From positions 36,149,943 to 36,213,942 of the forward strand of contig OZ034970.1 of assembly GCA_964030785.1 (NCBI GenBank): a stretch of DNA of 64,000 nucleotides. The letters are read 5' to 3'. Position numbers and translations under genes: made by a program. Positions within the stretch are counted from its first letter, which is position 1, and every line of letters starts with the position of its first letter. The notes beneath the pieces were generated by a model. That model saw only the letters and a list, made by a program, of their open reading frames with translations, was not told where the DNA came from and did no database searches. The stretch comes from Siderastrea siderea. Its lineage: Eukaryota > Cnidaria > Anthozoa > Scleractinia > Rhizangiidae. Positions 30,277 to 43,213 of this stretch are shown piece after piece.

Positions 30277-33200
30277 GTTTGCGCTTAACTATTCCCTTAT
30301 TTCTTCTGAAACTTAAGTCTATAAACAGTGCAATTTCAGCCTTTTTCCTGCGCGCGCTAAGTTAAGCTGTAACAGCGTAGTGTTATCGCTATTACTGTAC
30401 ATTGGACGTCCTCCCACGCACTAAAACATTGATGACCACCAATGCAGTCATTTCCGTGTAAATAGTCAACTCTTCCACGTTGTTTTTAAGTTTATCCGAC
30501 ATGGGAGAATGTTTTTCAAAGGATATTTTTAAAGACAGCACAACGATTAAACCGGCAGAAAATTTGTTGTCGTAGCCAAAAATGCTGAGTATCGCCAGAA
30601 GATTACCGCACACCTTGTCGCAAGAGGCAAAACTTTGTGAGCTTCAACTTTCCTTTCAGCTTTCCTTTGTTTTGTTTTTATCCAAGAACAAAATTGTTTT
30701 GTAAATAACCTGGGGAAAAGGGAAAATAGTCGTTGTGTCTCACTAGAATTAAGATAAATTGTGTTTGTTTAGTTTTTTCTTCGCGAACTTTCCTAACCCT
30801 CGCGCCTAGCACGTGATAATGGCATCAACGATCGGATGAAAAACGCGTAAGAGAAGAGGAATCCTCTTTATCTCATTTTGTACTTTTTTGCGTACCACAG
30901 TTATATGATCGTTAAACGTTGAGGGGCAGCAACGTACTGAAAAGGGCGAAAAATTGTTGATCAGGATCCCTGTATTATGACCTCTTTCACTCTTTGAATG
31001 CTCACAGATTACGATTTCATCCACAGACTCAAAAGTCAGAACAACGTTTTACAGCATAGAGATAGTAACATGGGAAAGTACTGCTCAGTAGCTTTCATTT
31101 GAATGATCACACTTTAGGTTTTCATCCACAGACTCAAAAGCTAGAACCACCTTGAACAGCATAATAAACAGCACCACAGGAAAGTAATGCTCAGTAGCTT
31201 TCATTTGAATGGCCACACTTGAGAATTTCATCCACAGACTCAAAAGCTAGAACCACCTTGAACAGCATAATAAACAGCACCACAGGAAAGTACTGCTCAG
31301 TAGCTTTCATTTCAGTGTTCACACTGTAGGTTTTCATCCACAGACTCAAAAGTTGGAAAGATCTCGTACAGCGTAATTAACAATACCGTGGAGAGCTGCT
31401 CAGTGGCTTTCATCTGAACGGTCACACTTGGAGATTTCGTCCACAGACTCAAAACGTTAAAACGACTTTGTACAGAATAATACACAGTACTACAAGAAAA
31501 TGCTGCTGAATAGCTTTCGTTTCAATGGTCACACTTTGGAATTTCATCCACAAACTCAGTAATGAGGACCACCAAATACAGCATAATAAACAGTAGCACA
31601 GTAGAAGCCTGATATAAAACTCAGAAAGAAAGCTGTTCGAGATATGGAGAGAAAATTGCTGTAACGATTGAAGTTTGGGAAACTTCTTTCGGTTGGAGGT
31701 GTAAGTGGGAATCGAGTTACTGGGATTTGAGTTCTCGAGATTCTACCGAGTAGACTTGCCAAAAGATTTTGCATTTCTGCTAACTGAGGACTCTGACAAT
31801 TAAGTTAGGAGTAGACCATTTTAAGCTGATAACAATACAATTAGGATACAGTAAAGAAAATCTCAATAGCTCTCTGTCAAGTAGTCACACTGTGTGAACC
31901 GACGTTTGAGTCTGTGATTGAAAGTGTTAGATAGCGCGTAATTAAATGTAAGCCTCTTTTTTATTATTTTTTCCTCTTTTTTCAGATGTGATGGCCAGCT
32001 TGACTCGTCAGGGGAGGTAAGCCAATTACAGTTAAATTCTTATTTTCTACGGTCAAAGAGAAATTTCTAGGTGAAAGATACTTGTATAACTGTATTATCT
32101 GCGTGGTGGGAAAAATTAGTTTACATTGTTAAGAATCCACGGGCTGTCGACCCATCCGAAGTTCTTTACCAAGCTCGAAAATTCGGTTCGCCCTACTATT
32201 ACAGCCTCTCTGTGTGGGATAAAAAACAAAAACAAATTTATTAGTGAACGGTTTGTGCTCAAAGTTTGATGCTTCTGGGGCCGTGTACAGGGAACAAATA
32301 TTTCAAACAAATATCACGTATTTATAAGAATCCCAACTGGCAAGCTAAGCAGGAGAGTGGTCACTTGAATTGGCTGTATTTACAAAGTGTTCTGAAGTTG
32401 AACTCAGTGAGTTTTCAGAAATAATTTGCTGGTTGATTGAGACCGCCTCTAACTGACATAATTACACGTGCATGGCTAACACAAGACGAGCATCTGACAC
32501 CCTTCTCGTACCAGTTGTTCGATCATTTCTCTCCTTATTTAAAACAAGACTCATTTTGCAGCCTATAAATGACTCCTCGTTACTTGGCTGATGATTTCTA
32601 GTCTTTGATTTTCTTTGTAATGTGGTGATGTTGTGTAGAGAAATTACATGCAGATCACTGTACACTACCTACGCTATAGCTGCCAGAATGCCTGCCTGAT
32701 TCTAAAAGTATATCGACCTTAAGCCAATAATACGTGGTTCAGTATCGTTTAAAATTGAAAGAATTCTTTATTCAATGCCTAACTTTGCGCATTTCTTCAT
32801 TTAGATACCAAATGGGTGTTTAGCTCTTTAAACTAGTCAGCGTGGCAGGCGTAGAAATTTGCAGGGAGGAGGTTGAGCTCAGAGAGCGCAAAGCATCGCG
32901 TAGTGTAGAATAGCCAATGAGGCGTTTTAGCAGTTAAGTCCGGCAAGTCAGATGACAGCAAAACCCAGCAAGGACGAGCAATTTTTCCTAAACAAATGGA
33001 CCAAGATGCACTAGCTTTGTTTCGTCTAAATCTAGCAGAAAATTACAATGAGAAAACGTCTTGAAAAACTAACGTTTTCCATTTGTTATGAATCGTACCA
33101 GACATTGCACGCGAGAAATAGTGTTGATTTATATGCCCAATATGCTAAACAAACGAAAGATTCTAATAGTTCTCAACTTTAAACGCCTACGTAAATCTCT

Positions 33201-36200
33201 TAGACGAATCTTCCTTTAAAGTTACATTTAAATTGTTTCATTTTATTTCGAGGTGAAAATATTCGAGACTAGACATGGCTGATCGGTTTGCGATCACAAC
33301 TTGTGCGTGAGATAGCACATGTCAAACCGCTGATTGCTTCAGTGAACTGTGAACTGTAGGTGACTTTCTACTAAAATCTATTTATTTGTTTTGTTTAATT
33401 GAAAATGAAAAAAGAAAAGAACACGATGAGAATAAAATTTGTTTTTCGTTTTGTTTGTCACCTAAGTTGTCCTTTCTCATGAATATTGGCTGCTGCACTT
33501 CTCTCTTGGAAGTGTTCCAGAAACATCTTGTCCCGTCTTGCTGTTAAAAACGATTTTTCCTGGCGGAACAGGTTTTTCCGATGGGGCTAAAACATCTGGT
33601 TAGTTTTTGTAGAAAATATGTCATATATAACCTTGCAGTGTTTTTATCAATCTTTCCCACACAAGCTAACACACAAGAAATTTTACAACTGTTTTTGCTC
33701 GTGGCTACTATCGAAATAGAAAACAATAGCTTGATATCGAGCATTTCTATTTTTCTCTGGTATGTTTTCGTAGAACCTTCTGCTTTATATTTTAAAGAAA
33801 TATTTTGAATATTGAAGTCTATAGCAACTAACGGAAATTAAATATCTTTGTGTTCTTGTCATATCTTCATTTTGAATGTTTGACAAGTACAGAGCTTTGC
33901 TCTTCCCTCCAGTACGTTTTCGAAAATATATTCGCAATAGTTTCAATAGTCACAAGTTTAAATTTATAACTTTTCTTATTTAAGCAGTATCTACATGATT
34001 TAACTTCTACAAAAGCAAAATGAGTATTCTGCTTATTCCATTATTTTATGTTTTGGCTTCAATTGCTTTTCTTTTGTTCATTGTTGGTAGTTGTGACTTT
34101 TGGAAAATTCTCGAACAAGTTTATTACCAATTAAGCGCTTTTCAGCCTGTCAACTTTTCATCAAGGTTATTAATAGTGGTCTTTACTCGAGACCTTTTTA
34201 GCCAGGGTTAAGGTGTTTTATTAGAGATAGAGAAGTCAATAATTTTGTGGTGAATTAGGGAGGAAATTACACTTAAGACTCGTTTAACCCAAAGTGTCCC
34301 GGTGATTTCAAAATCGTCCCAACATTGTTTTTCAAATATACAATTATATCGTTGAGTTCGGAACGGCTAAACTGCGCCTTCAGTCACACATGCAAGTGAT
34401 CTTGTACTCGCACACTAAGTCGCGTTGACCAGTTTTTCTGAGTTTTTGGAACTCACTTGATCGTTATCCGAAGTAATAACTGTCACTATTGCCTACCTGA
34501 ATTTTCTAATGTCACAGAAGGGAATTTTTATTTCATTCCAGAAGGATCGATTTATCAATACCCGCCGCAAATTGACCGCGAAACTTAAGTGCATGCTTTG
34601 TCTCGCTTGTATATAGGTTTTATAATTAGGAATTCTGGTAAAACGTGATTTAGCGCTGGACCACGTGTCTTTCATTTCAGATGTATTTAAAACACGCTCA
34701 TTTTTCTTTTCACGTTAAACGAAATTGTCGACGGTTTTAATGTTCATCACATTCAGTTCTGCTTGTCATATTTTACCGCAATTCTCTTCGGTGACATGGT
34801 TGAGAGTCGATTTTGGACAGAAAAACTACTACAGGGGTTTGTACTCATACTTTATCTTTCGTTTTCTTTCCCGGAGATTTTTTATTTATTGTTATTATTT
34901 TTTGTGCACAACAGTTCGTTACGTCCAGCGACTAAATTAAAGATGTTGAACCGCGATTTTACGTCCAAAGCCCCGGTGATGGAACATTGCCCATCGCGTA
35001 AAATGATAAAGACATTGTTTCTTCTAGTTTAACCCTTTTTATTCATATGGTTTGTCGTTTAGCTGCTTTCTTTTTAAAGGCAATTTTCGATCGCGATGTT
35101 TGATTGTATTGTCTGTTGTTGGATGAAAATGTTCTGGATCGTTTAGCAGTTAATTTGAACACAATATTTTGGTGACAATGTGTGTTGTTTTAGTTGGTGC
35201 ATCGAAAGTTTTCAGTCATCGTTTAGCCGTTGTTCATAAAGATAGCTCGAGATGTTAGTCACAGTATTTTTTGGTGATGAGTTTTATCTTTTGAAATAAC
35301 AGGTCAGCTCTAGACAATTATAAATTATAAATAAATAAATTCATTTCGGAAGGAAATAGTGTTCACGTGATGTCATTAAAATGCTAAAACTTTAACTAAA
35401 GAACACCACAAAGCTCCTGTTGTAGTATTTTCTACACACCAGTGAAACTAAACTTGAACGAAAATCTCATGCCGAAATATTGCTTTGCTTTACAAATACA
35501 ACACTTTGAAATTTCTTCAAATTCGTGGCAGCCCGAAACAGAAGATTTCTCAAAATGTTATAAAACCGATATTTTCGCTTTACTTTGCAAAAGTTCACGT
35601 GTGATAAAAGTGCCATTTCAATAATTCTGAAAAGAAACTAGGAATATTGATTTCATTGTCTGGTTTACTTCTTGTACTGACTTTATGGCCGTAATGTTGG
35701 CGCCCTAACAAGGGACACATACATGGCGGACCCATGCTAAGACTTGTAATTGTCTAAAAATTATTTTCTCGGTAACTTTATTCTGAAGAATACTATAGAG
35801 CCACAATTTTCCCAACGTTGTTTCTTTTTACCTACCATTTTACCTCTTTGTTTCTCAGATCGTGTTAACCCATGCAAACTTATTTTATCACTTTGATGTA
35901 AACGAAGGTATGGTTTCCTTTCACTAACTGACCGCACACGTGAATACGAGACAAAGAAACTTGTTGCGAATTCGTAAAAGGGGTAACCGTTTAACAGAGG
36001 TCAAGTTTACAGTAAATAAGGAGAAAAACTGGGGGGACTTGAAGCCTGACCTCTCACGCTTAATTCAAGTTTGAGTGTATGTTGCAAGTCGACTTAACCG
36101 GGTTACCGATATCAACAATCAACAAACTTATCAACTATGGGGCATGAAGCGAACCGTGAGTCAGAAGGAAGGCCATGCCAAACTATTTATTCGATAAAGC

Positions 36201-39200
36201 ATCGAATAAAATACATCTTCAGGGTGTACCACGGACAACACACGACGTCTTTATGGTTTTCCATTCAATTGTCTTTGTGTCTTTGCATGAGTTCTTCGTG
36301 TGGTTTCCCCATTTCTCACTGCCTTTTGTGTGTGTGTGTTTGCTTACCATATTATAGGAAATTTTCGCGAAATCGAAGTTTCGCGGTTTTTTGCGGCTTT
36401 TTTTTAAGGCGAAAATTTAAGGCTGCGGAAAACGGACGCCGCTTTTGTTTGTTACAAGAAAGACTCACAATTTCTCCGAGTCGCAACAAATTAGTTTTCG
36501 CGAAATTTCGCCTCACAAAATCACGAATTAATTAGTTGTCGCGAAAGTTTTCCGTAATATAAGGTAACCTGTATTTCGGAAGTCGCCTTATCCTTCGAGC
36601 TGTCTTGTAACTGGAGAATAGGCTGAAAAGAAAAATGGACGATGTTTTTTCTATTTTCTATTTTTCTGCTAAGGTGCTTGTTCACAGGGCTAAAGTCACT
36701 AGTGTGAGGCGGGTGTAGCCGTTTGCAGGACACGTGTTGTGGGTCACTGGGGTTAAGTTTGTTATCTTTGTTATTAATGTCCCGGAGGCTTTGATCGAAT
36801 AAACGAATAGACACAAAGATACAATGTTCTCTGACTTCTTTGTCCGTCCCACGTACGTTTTGGAAGTAATTGTTTGGTTTACGACGAAATTGCATGCGTT
36901 TGGCGTCGTTCGTCGAAAATCTACTAGTGCGGTTCTTGTCTTCACGCATGTTGTCGCCATTTAAAACTATACAACGAGGTTTTTGCCCCACACAACAGGA
37001 TTTATAAACTCGAATAATGCTATACGCGAGTTGAGAAGATACTTCGTCGAAAGAAGGTCCCATGAGCCATGATGCCCTACTTTTCCCATTTTTATTGCAG
37101 TGACTTCTCTTTGACTTCTATTTATTTATGTGCAAAGGGTCAGCACTGCTATCTGAAACACTAACCACTGTGGTTAGTGTAATATCACAAGTGTATATCT
37201 TTGTAATTGTCGTGAAATGCGGTTATAAAACAATAACATCACAGATGGCTCGCAGAGCCACGATTCGATGGATGGCTGCCAGTCGCATGCGCAGCCGCGA
37301 TCTCGAAACATTTCGAGACCGCGACCTCTCTTTAGCATAATCCACAACAAACTGAAACGCAGGTTTCCTCACGAGAAGTTACAGTACAATGCTCGATGCA
37401 GCCGTTGATAAATATGTCCTAGAACATTCCTGATATTTGCGGATTTGTACCACATGACGTCCGCTTTTTCTCATCTTTCCGTTGGACAGCACATTGCTCA
37501 GCGCATTGCGCGATGTAAATGCACACTTTTATTTACATACTTTTATTTGCATAATTATTCCGGCGCTTGAAAAAGTACCTTGAAGAATCTGTGATGAAGT
37601 ATTGAAAAAATAATCCGGCGGTAACAGAGAATAAGTACATCCGATTATAAGAGATTTGATATTGGCACAGAGATACAGTTCCAAAATTCGGAGAAATAAC
37701 CAATTAACGGTAGCAAATGCTTCGACAAATTCAATACTCCCTTTTTCCCAAGAAGCGTGGGAGTTGTCATTGAAAAAAAGTATTCATTATTGCTCATTAT
37801 TCTTGTATCTTACATTTCTTTCATATGTTTAAACAGCGTGACCAGTTTTTGAAACGCATCCGGCCTAATCTGAAAATTAACCTGTCTTGAGGCTATTGTG
37901 AAACTAGGACCGCCTCTTACTTGATCTTCGATATTGCTCGTTAGTGAGCCATGACAATTTTGCTACCAGCCGGCTTTTCTTTCTTTCTCCTTTTGTTCGG
38001 GACGTACGGCTGAGATAGGTTAAAGAAAAACCAAAATACCCACCAAATTAAAAACTCATGTAAGAAATTCTGAAGGAAAAAGATCGTATTGGATGAATTT
38101 CTGACACGCAATGAGTGGGTTACCTGTCAAGTAACATGTTTCGGCCATCGGGTTTTTGTGCACTTTTTTACCGTTTCTAGAACATTCGCTTTTGCATTTC
38201 GAGATGTTTGCTGAAATCTAAAACTTGTTTTATTTCTTATGCAAACAACCTTCAAGCGACATGTCGAAAACGAGATAACATATTCAATACACTCCAATTT
38301 CGTGGCCTTTTGTTTTGGCGTGGAACTTTCTAGAAAGATTGCTTAAACTGGCCTAAACGAAAACGTCGTAAACATCATGGGTCTCCTTTCGCCCTGACGA
38401 ATTTCGTGGCAGTTTCCGTTCAAAGAGACCCAGCCTTTTCTACGGATGGCGGAAAGTTCGCTTCGTTAGTAAGTGCATTTTATTTCCGCGAATTTCAGCA
38501 GTCATGTTTGAAACGGGATGAAAATAGCGCCTTTAACCCCCGTAGGCGCCCTCAGATAAATTAGTTTATTTGATCGGATATTGCGGTCTCATTTGGAATG
38601 AAAAAAGCAGTAATTTTCTTTCACCTATAAACGCTACAGGGCTCCCTCGACAGGGCTAAAACCTAGCGAGTTACAACATTGAACATCATCTCTCGTGTCA
38701 CCCACGCTAGAAAGATTTTCAGGTCTTTACGTATGCATGAAGGCATAAACAAACCAGTGAAGTCCAGCGGTGAAATTGTTTGAGTTATTTCAACTTGACT
38801 GTGTAATGGCAGGTCCCGGCACTCACTGAACAGCAATGCCATGCGGTTTGCCAGCGGATAATTCGGAGCAGTTTGACACAAAGAACGGACGAATATGGAA
38901 CACAAAATGATGAATCACTTCGAGGACCTAAAGAAAAGGTTTGCTTCCATTTTCTCAATTCGCAACGTGAAATTGAAAATAGTGTTAGCTAGCAGCTTTG
39001 CCTTTAATACAAATGTATTTTAAAATGATAACAAGCCATTTTAGGGGCTTAGTACGTAATCCCTGTAAAGTTGTCAGAAATGCTGACAGGAAGGGATTTG
39101 TGGTTACGTTCGAAATGTTTCGCTATCTAATATATGTAATCCGGGGGAGTTTAGACCGTCTTGGTAAATATACGCTTTCGCAAAAATATCAAGTGCACGG

Positions 39201-42200
39201 TGATGGTTTATTTACAGTGATGTCTTTGCTGTCAGTTTTCTTGGGAAAAATGCAATTTGTTTTCAAACTCCTCCGAAGAGCAACCGGAAATGTTATTTCC
39301 AAGTAATAAGTACTAAAGACCTAATGCAATTTTAAAATGGCCACTTGAGCGAAAAAAAGCATATAGACTGTCTGCAAGTTTTTCCAAATCACACCGACAT
39401 TAGGAAAGAATATTTTAATTGTTTTAGCCTAAAGGTAACCACTGGTATTTCTTAAGCAAAACATGTTGATAGATTTGAATGAAAAACGAAGAACATTTTT
39501 TTTTCGCAACTGAACTGGTAACGCCAAGACTACAAACATGACCTGAGTGACCGGTGTTTAATGTGACCTTTCGAGCAAACCAGCTGACTAAATTGCTGGA
39601 ATTTCTTGAGGTTTGATAAATCATGTATGACCAACGCAGACAACTGAAAAATCCCTGGAATTGCATTGCAATTCATCTTCTTGTAGTTTATACAGCAAAA
39701 ACCGCTGCCTTGTAAGGGGAATGTAGTCGAGTGTAAACAGTTTTTCTGTCTTTGTAATCAGAAAGTACGTGAATCGAAATAATCTAGAATACTTGTCTAG
39801 CCGGCTTATCGTATGTCATTTCTTGAAGTCTCGATCATTATCAGTTTTTCTAATGAAACTTATACATGGTTCATCACATGATCATCCCATATAGATCCAC
39901 TCTGCCCCCCCCCCCCCCCCCCCCGTGTTTTTTATTCCATTCGGCATTCTGAGGTGTTTTAAAACCATCTTTTTATCTCCTCGCATCTATTGTTTTTATT
40001 CTATAACTGTTTCAAGCGTTTATAGGATATTCATAAACACCACCACGAGGTGAAAATTCCGTTCTCCTTTTCATTGTTCAGCCCAAGTTTGTTTTACAAA
40101 AAGCCTTTCAGAAGCAATTATTCAAAACAGTCCTGAATTTTCTTTGTTTGATTCGTGCAGTACCCCTCAAACCTTAGTGTACGGGTAATATATTTTCTAA
40201 CTTCTTACTAAGCACTAGGACTGAGGTTCTATCTTTTGAGTCTGCGGATAAAATCATCAAGTGTGACCACTCGAATAAAAGCTACTGAGCAGTACTTCGC
40301 TAGCTGTGGGGTAGTGTTTATCATGCTGTGACACGTTCTTCTAACTATTGAAACTGTGACTGAAATCCTTTAGTGTGACCGTTTGAATAAAAGCAATGTA
40401 AAAGTATTTGAGCAGTACTTTCCAGTGATACTGTTTTCTGTGCTGTACAATGTGGTTCTAACTTTCAAAATCGTGGCTGAAATCCCGAAGTGTAAATAAA
40501 AGCTATTGAGCATTGTTTACTATATTTTACGAACTAGTTCTAACTCAGTTGAGTGTGAAGATGAAGTCCATGTGACAAGAATTGAAAGCTGCCGTACTTT
40601 CCGGCTTAACATTATGTTAAATGAGATGGTTCTAACATTTTACGTTTATAGCTGAGATCTTAAGTTAAAATAAAAAATGTGACATTCAAATGAGAGCCAA
40701 GTTACAGCTGGATCTTTAGTTATTCCAAGATTCATGTCAAGTGTTTGAAAAGAGTGAAAAAGCTGCGTTGAAAACGCAGCTCAAAACAGCTGGAATAGAT
40801 TTGCAGTAATTGTATTGCACTGAACTTTTACAAGTTCATTCGTCCGTTCTTGCTGAACTTTCTGTGCGAGCTATCAAAAAAATAAGAAATAGAAATAAAT
40901 CCGCACTTATTTCAAGTGGATTTTCCGACAGATAAGCGCCAGCGCGGACCAAATTTTGATCCATTAATCATATGGTAACGTGTCATGATATTTGGGCAAA
41001 ATTCAAATTCACATGAATTTAGAACAGCATCAATTTCTAGAAGTTTCTATTTTCTGCTTATGCCGTTTGTGCGTCACGTCTTCTTTAAAATCGTCTACTC
41101 GGCGTTTTGTTTTCAAATTTTCACCATCCTGCTTTTGTTCATCGCCTTATGCGCCTTTCTTCTAGCGCCTTTTTCAGTCTTATGGTGGAGAGGTTCCTTT
41201 CGATGTATCCAAATTCAGCCTAATGGTGAGGTATACGGGACACAAGTAACAGAAATTAATAAACATGTTTATTCATTTTCTTCATTTCTGTCCTCCAGTC
41301 CCTGCTATAAAGCTGAATTTAAGATATCGGAAGAATTAGCCTATTGTGCTCTCCCTAAAGGCTTACAGCTACTGCGTGAAGGCTCTTTGCAGCTGCAAAT
41401 GTCTGCAGGTCACGCGTTTAGAGAGCTTTTCAATTGAGTGTCACGAGTTTAATTTGGACTAACCTGTTAAGTCGTTTGGTGGACTACGCAGCTGTAGTAC
41501 AAAGATTTGGGTTGTTTCTGTCTTTTCTGGAGATTGGCAAAATGGCAGGGGACAGGGATCTCGTTTCACGCACGTTTTTTTTCCAATTCACTCGTCAAGC
41601 ATACTGACACTTAAATTACCAGAAAGCAATTCGGGTGTTGCATTTATTCCTGAATTCACGAACACGTTCCTCTTTTTTCCTACTTTCACGCGTCGCGTAC
41701 TGATTTTTGCCCTCATCAAGCGTGACGTATCAACTCCTTATTACCCTCTTTTGGAGCTGGATTTAAATGAACGTTGTGGACGGACACAAACGGAACGCTG
41801 AGAGAATGCGATGCCAATTGCAGCCGAGCCTCTGCCATCGAGCTCTCGCAAAGCGCGTTAAGGCCTAGGAACGAGGCTATCCAATCCCACAGTCATCGAA
41901 AAGCTTCATACTTTTAAGCCTGGTTTACACGTTCGACGCAACCATAAAGCGTAAGCGTGCTTGCGTGGTACCTTGTAGACCGGTGCCACGCAAGCGTAAG
42001 AATAAGAAATCCTTCCTTTAGCATGCGTCGTGGAGTCGCTCATGTAAACCAGGAAGCAGGCGTAAGTGCATGCGTGATCGAAGAGGCTGTTACAGACTTT
42101 CTAGGGGAACTTAAGATTTGTGTACGAGTACGAGATTGAGTATGAATATGACTTTTTAATTCCAGTTTGCAGGATTTACGTTGTCACATCACATACCAAT

Positions 42201-43213
42201 CTCGCTCTTGAAGTCTCCTTCTTTACTGACAAACAACACGAAGGAGTGAGGTCTCAAGAGACATCACTGGTTTGAAATTTCAAAGTCGCGCTTGTACTCA
42301 ATCTCGTACTCGTAGTCCAATCTAAAGGTCGGGAGCGGGATTATTGGGAGCGAAGGAAAGCTTGTGCGCGAGAAAAAGTATTCCAAGGAAGAAAAAGACG
42401 AGGCGTATTTAGGGAGAGTGGGCGCCCACTTTCTCCGGTTTACGTTCCTCTCACACTGATACTTTTGCTTGCACATCATCTTTACTTCGCTTCCGATAAG
42501 CTGAACGCCTAGAGCAGACTGACAAGCGGCAAATAGCGTCCGCTGGAGTTAAGTCGTTTACTAAATTTCAGCCCTGGAATTTTTTCAGTTTTAAATCGTC
42601 TTCCGTGTTGCCTCCATGTTCTTATACCTGAAGAGGTTTCCAGAATTATTTATTTGTTATTATTTTATTTTGTAGCCTCTCTGGTGACGGCGAACGAATA
42701 TTAACCGACCTGCTCAACTCGCCTGGGTTTTCCTCGGATTTCTTTAAAGTGGGAGAAGAAAGCACAAACGTCACTGAACAAAAGGCTGGAGAAACTGTTC
42801 GTATTGCTTGCTTAGATATTGGTTCTTATCGTCCGCAAGACATGATATGGCGAGTTGAAGGCGAGCACGTGCTGGTTCAAGGAAAGAGAACACAAAGGAT
42901 AGAAAAGGGCGTGGAAGGAGCTAAATTTTCAAGAGCTATTCCCATCCCAGAGGGAGTGGACCCTAAACAAATAACAACAAGATACAGTTCATTAGACGGA
43001 CAATATATAATTGAAGGAGTACAATTTAAAACGCATCGGCCTAGGAGAAAGACTAGTAGTGCGTTCTTCGACGAGTCGAGAATGACGTTGACAGTCGATT
43101 TAGGAAGCGGTAGGGCGCAGGAACTCGTTAGTGCAAATGGCGGTTCAACTGTGAACATTTTAGCCGGGAACAGTCGCGTTTTTGACGCGGCAACAGATAA
43201 AATCGAAATTTAG
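30222..43213 (+). CDS. Small heat-shock (Hsp20/alpha-crystallin domain) protein, 3 exons
   Basis: Exons 30222-30276, 31986-32016 and 42676-43213 join in frame (624 nt, 207 aa plus stop) with GT-AG borders: donors GTTTGC and GTAAGC, acceptors TTTTCAG and TTTGTAG. The protein has a short polar N-terminus (MAEGGGQRSQSG), then an alpha-crystallin-like domain at about 68-150 with features of the family: DIGSYRPQDMIWRVEGEHVLVQGKR (shown here as positions 76-100), FSRAIPIPEGVDP, and a closing beta-strand region YIIEGV. Such proteins are ATP-independent chaperones. The tail (155-207) is unusual and I cannot place it. Two HSEs and a TATA box upstream support heat-inducible expression. The two tiny 5' exons and the 10.7-kb second intron are inferred from splice signals and phase. 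Confidence 0.75.
30980..31602 (-). repeat. 106-bp repeat, array D (about 6 copies, minus strand)
   Basis: Inside intron 1 of the Hsp20-domain gene. The marker TTCATCCACA recurs at 31121, 31227 and 31333, an exact 106-bp period. A further diverged trace lies near 31876-31930. Confidence 0.9.
31986..32016 (+). CDS. Hsp20-domain gene exon 2 (31 bp)
   Basis: Acceptor CTTTTTTCAG ends at 31985, donor GTAAGC starts at 32017; it encodes VMASLTRQG. Very small, but strong splice signals and matching phases. Confidence 0.6.
32017..40214 (+). other. Large intron 2 of the Hsp20-domain gene, first part
   Basis: Mostly AT-rich sequence without recognisable genes. One short TA-flanked MITE (36347-36564), a CG-rich hairpin-like stretch at about 37285-37330, and poly-C at about 39906-39924. 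A 180-codon minus-strand frame (37063-36521) matches nothing I know. Confidence 0.5.
36347..36564. mobile_element. 218-bp TA-flanked MITE
   Basis: Left end CCATATTATAGGAAATTTTC and right inverted CCTTATATTACGGAAAACTT, each flanked by TA; both ends continue with TTTCGCGA words. Fits a Tc1/mariner-type target. Confidence 0.65.
40215..40700 (+). repeat. 106-bp repeat, array E (about 4 diverged copies)
   Basis: GAGTCTGCGGATAAAATCAT, AGTGTGACCACTCGAATAAA, AGCTACTGAGCAGTACTT in the usual order, decaying toward the right. Confidence 0.8.
40985..41437 (+). other. 150-codon open frame with a hydrophobic segment and an FGF-like phrase
   Basis: ATG at 40985 (another in-frame ATG at about 41063). One hydrophobic stretch (about residues 38-68, IFTILLLFIALCAFLL) is followed by GSFRCIQIQPNGEVYGTQ, which resembles the first beta-trefoil strand pair of FGF ligands, then a possible donor CAA/GTAACA at about 41243. 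The typical preceding Leu-Tyr-Cys is absent and no second FGF exon was found downstream. It lies inside the Hsp20-domain gene's intron. It could be an FGF exon, a fragment, or chance. Confidence 0.25.
41918..42055. mobile_element. Short MITE (CCTGGTTTACA ends)
   Basis: Left CCTGGTTTACACGTTCGACG; right end reads CCTGGTTTACATGAGCGACT on the minus strand; AAG on both flanks may be the target. Internal CACGCAAGCGTAAG words are inverted. Confidence 0.6.
42117..42322. repeat. Inverted repeat (TACGAGTACGAGATTGAG arms)
   Basis: Arms at about 42117-42165 and 42275-42322 share TACGAGTACGAGATTGAGTA inverted, 110 bp apart; MITE-like, just upstream of exon 3 of the Hsp20-domain gene. Confidence 0.7.
42676..43213 (+). 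CDS. Hsp20-domain gene exon 3 (alpha-crystallin domain and stop)
   Basis: Acceptor ATTTTGTAG ends at 42675; the reading enters SLSGDGERILTDLL and continues through the whole alpha-crystallin domain to TAG at 43211-43213. Confidence 0.85.

Noticed and set aside
35868..35908. Possible extra exon in the Hsp20-domain gene (CTCAG ... GAAG/GTATGG)
   Set aside because: In the phase left by exon 2 it gives a stop after two codons; exon 3 at 42676 fits directly.
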